NCBI GenBank assembly: GCA_009712615.1
Contig: WASR01000119.1
Location: 1 to 6,059, forward strand
DNA from: Methanobacterium sp.
Lineage (GTDB): Archaea > Methanobacteriota > Methanobacteria > Methanobacteriales > Methanobacteriaceae
Direction: 5' to 3'
DNA: 6,059 bases
This document shows, in pieces, positions 6,011 to 6,059 of this stretch. Position numbers and translations under genes: made by a program. Position 1 is the first letter of the stretch; each line of letters opens with the position of its first letter. A model generated the notes under the pieces. That model did no database searches. It was not told the origin of the DNA and saw nothing but the letters and a program-made list of their open reading frames with translations.

Positions 6011-6022
6011 TTAGTATACTAA
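6011..6022. promoter_or_regulatory. 12-bp perfect palindrome in the aglB promoter region
   Basis: TTAGTATACTAA is a perfect palindrome placed directly downstream of the candidate TATA box, between it and the expected transcription start. A dimeric regulator bound here would block initiation, so it could be an operator. No regulator family can be assigned. Confidence 0.35.
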
Positions 6023-6036
6023 ATATTATATCTTTT
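6023..6036 (-). promoter_or_regulatory. Probable BRE/TATA promoter element of aglB
   Basis: The minus strand reads AAAAAG followed by ATATAATAT, an A-rich TFB-type element followed by a TATA-like core. Transcription would start near 6000, giving a leader of about 35-40 nt with the SD near its end. The surrounding DNA is very AT-rich, so chance TATA-like strings are likely and this remains a candidate. Confidence 0.42.
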
Positions 6037-6059
6037 TATTTTTTCGGTAAAAATAAACT

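Noticed and set aside
1..6059. CRISPR array, insertion sequence, integrase site or other mobile element
   Set aside because: No regularly spaced repeats, transposase-like frames or terminal inverted repeats flanking genes were found; all genes are housekeeping types on one strand with similar composition.

Overview
This AT-rich window looks like a methanogenic archaeon of the Methanobacteriales, probably a mesophilic Methanobacterium-type genome. The reasons are a Zn-ribbon RNase P protein (Rpp21/Rnp4), an AK6-type kinase, a DRG-type GTPase, an archaeal oligosaccharyltransferase (AglB/Stt3), a Thi4 with the archaeal His active site, SD sites of the GGTGA/GGAG type, and T-rich terminators. The genus is an inference from gene content and composition; no database was searched.

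All supported genes read on the minus strand, so the biological order runs from high to low coordinates. (1) A promoter region with a 12-bp palindrome (5964-6059) precedes aglB (3513-5963), the membrane enzyme that moves a lipid-linked glycan onto Asn of N-glycosylated surface proteins. It ends in a hairpin/T-tract terminator built over its own stop codon. (2) A 262-bp AT-rich gap (3251-3512) holds that terminator, nested inverted repeats and a possible 19-codon mini-ORF. (3) A DRG/Obg-like GTPase with a TGS domain (2156-3250) is followed by its own hairpin plus T9 terminator. (4) A TATA-like box leads into thi4 (1293-2072) and then, 4 nt later, an AK6/Fap7-type nucleotide kinase (737-1288), evidently one transcription unit. 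(5) A 238-bp gap (499-736) contains an imperfect palindrome and candidate promoters. (6) rnp4 (79-498, TTG start) overlaps by 56 nt the start of a YhbY-type RNA-binding protein (1-134) that runs off the window.

Functionally the window mixes thiamin biosynthesis (Thi4), ribosome and RNA maturation (AK6/Fap7, DRG GTPase, Rnp4, YhbY) and surface N-glycosylation (AglB). It is mainly a housekeeping core region; I see no mobile element, CRISPR array, tRNA or rRNA, and no convincing new multi-gene system. The most notable points are the His-type (non-suicidal) Thi4, the basic low-complexity insert and the crowd of glycosylation sequons in AglB, the overlapping rnp4/yhbY genes, and several palindromes in the intergenic regions.
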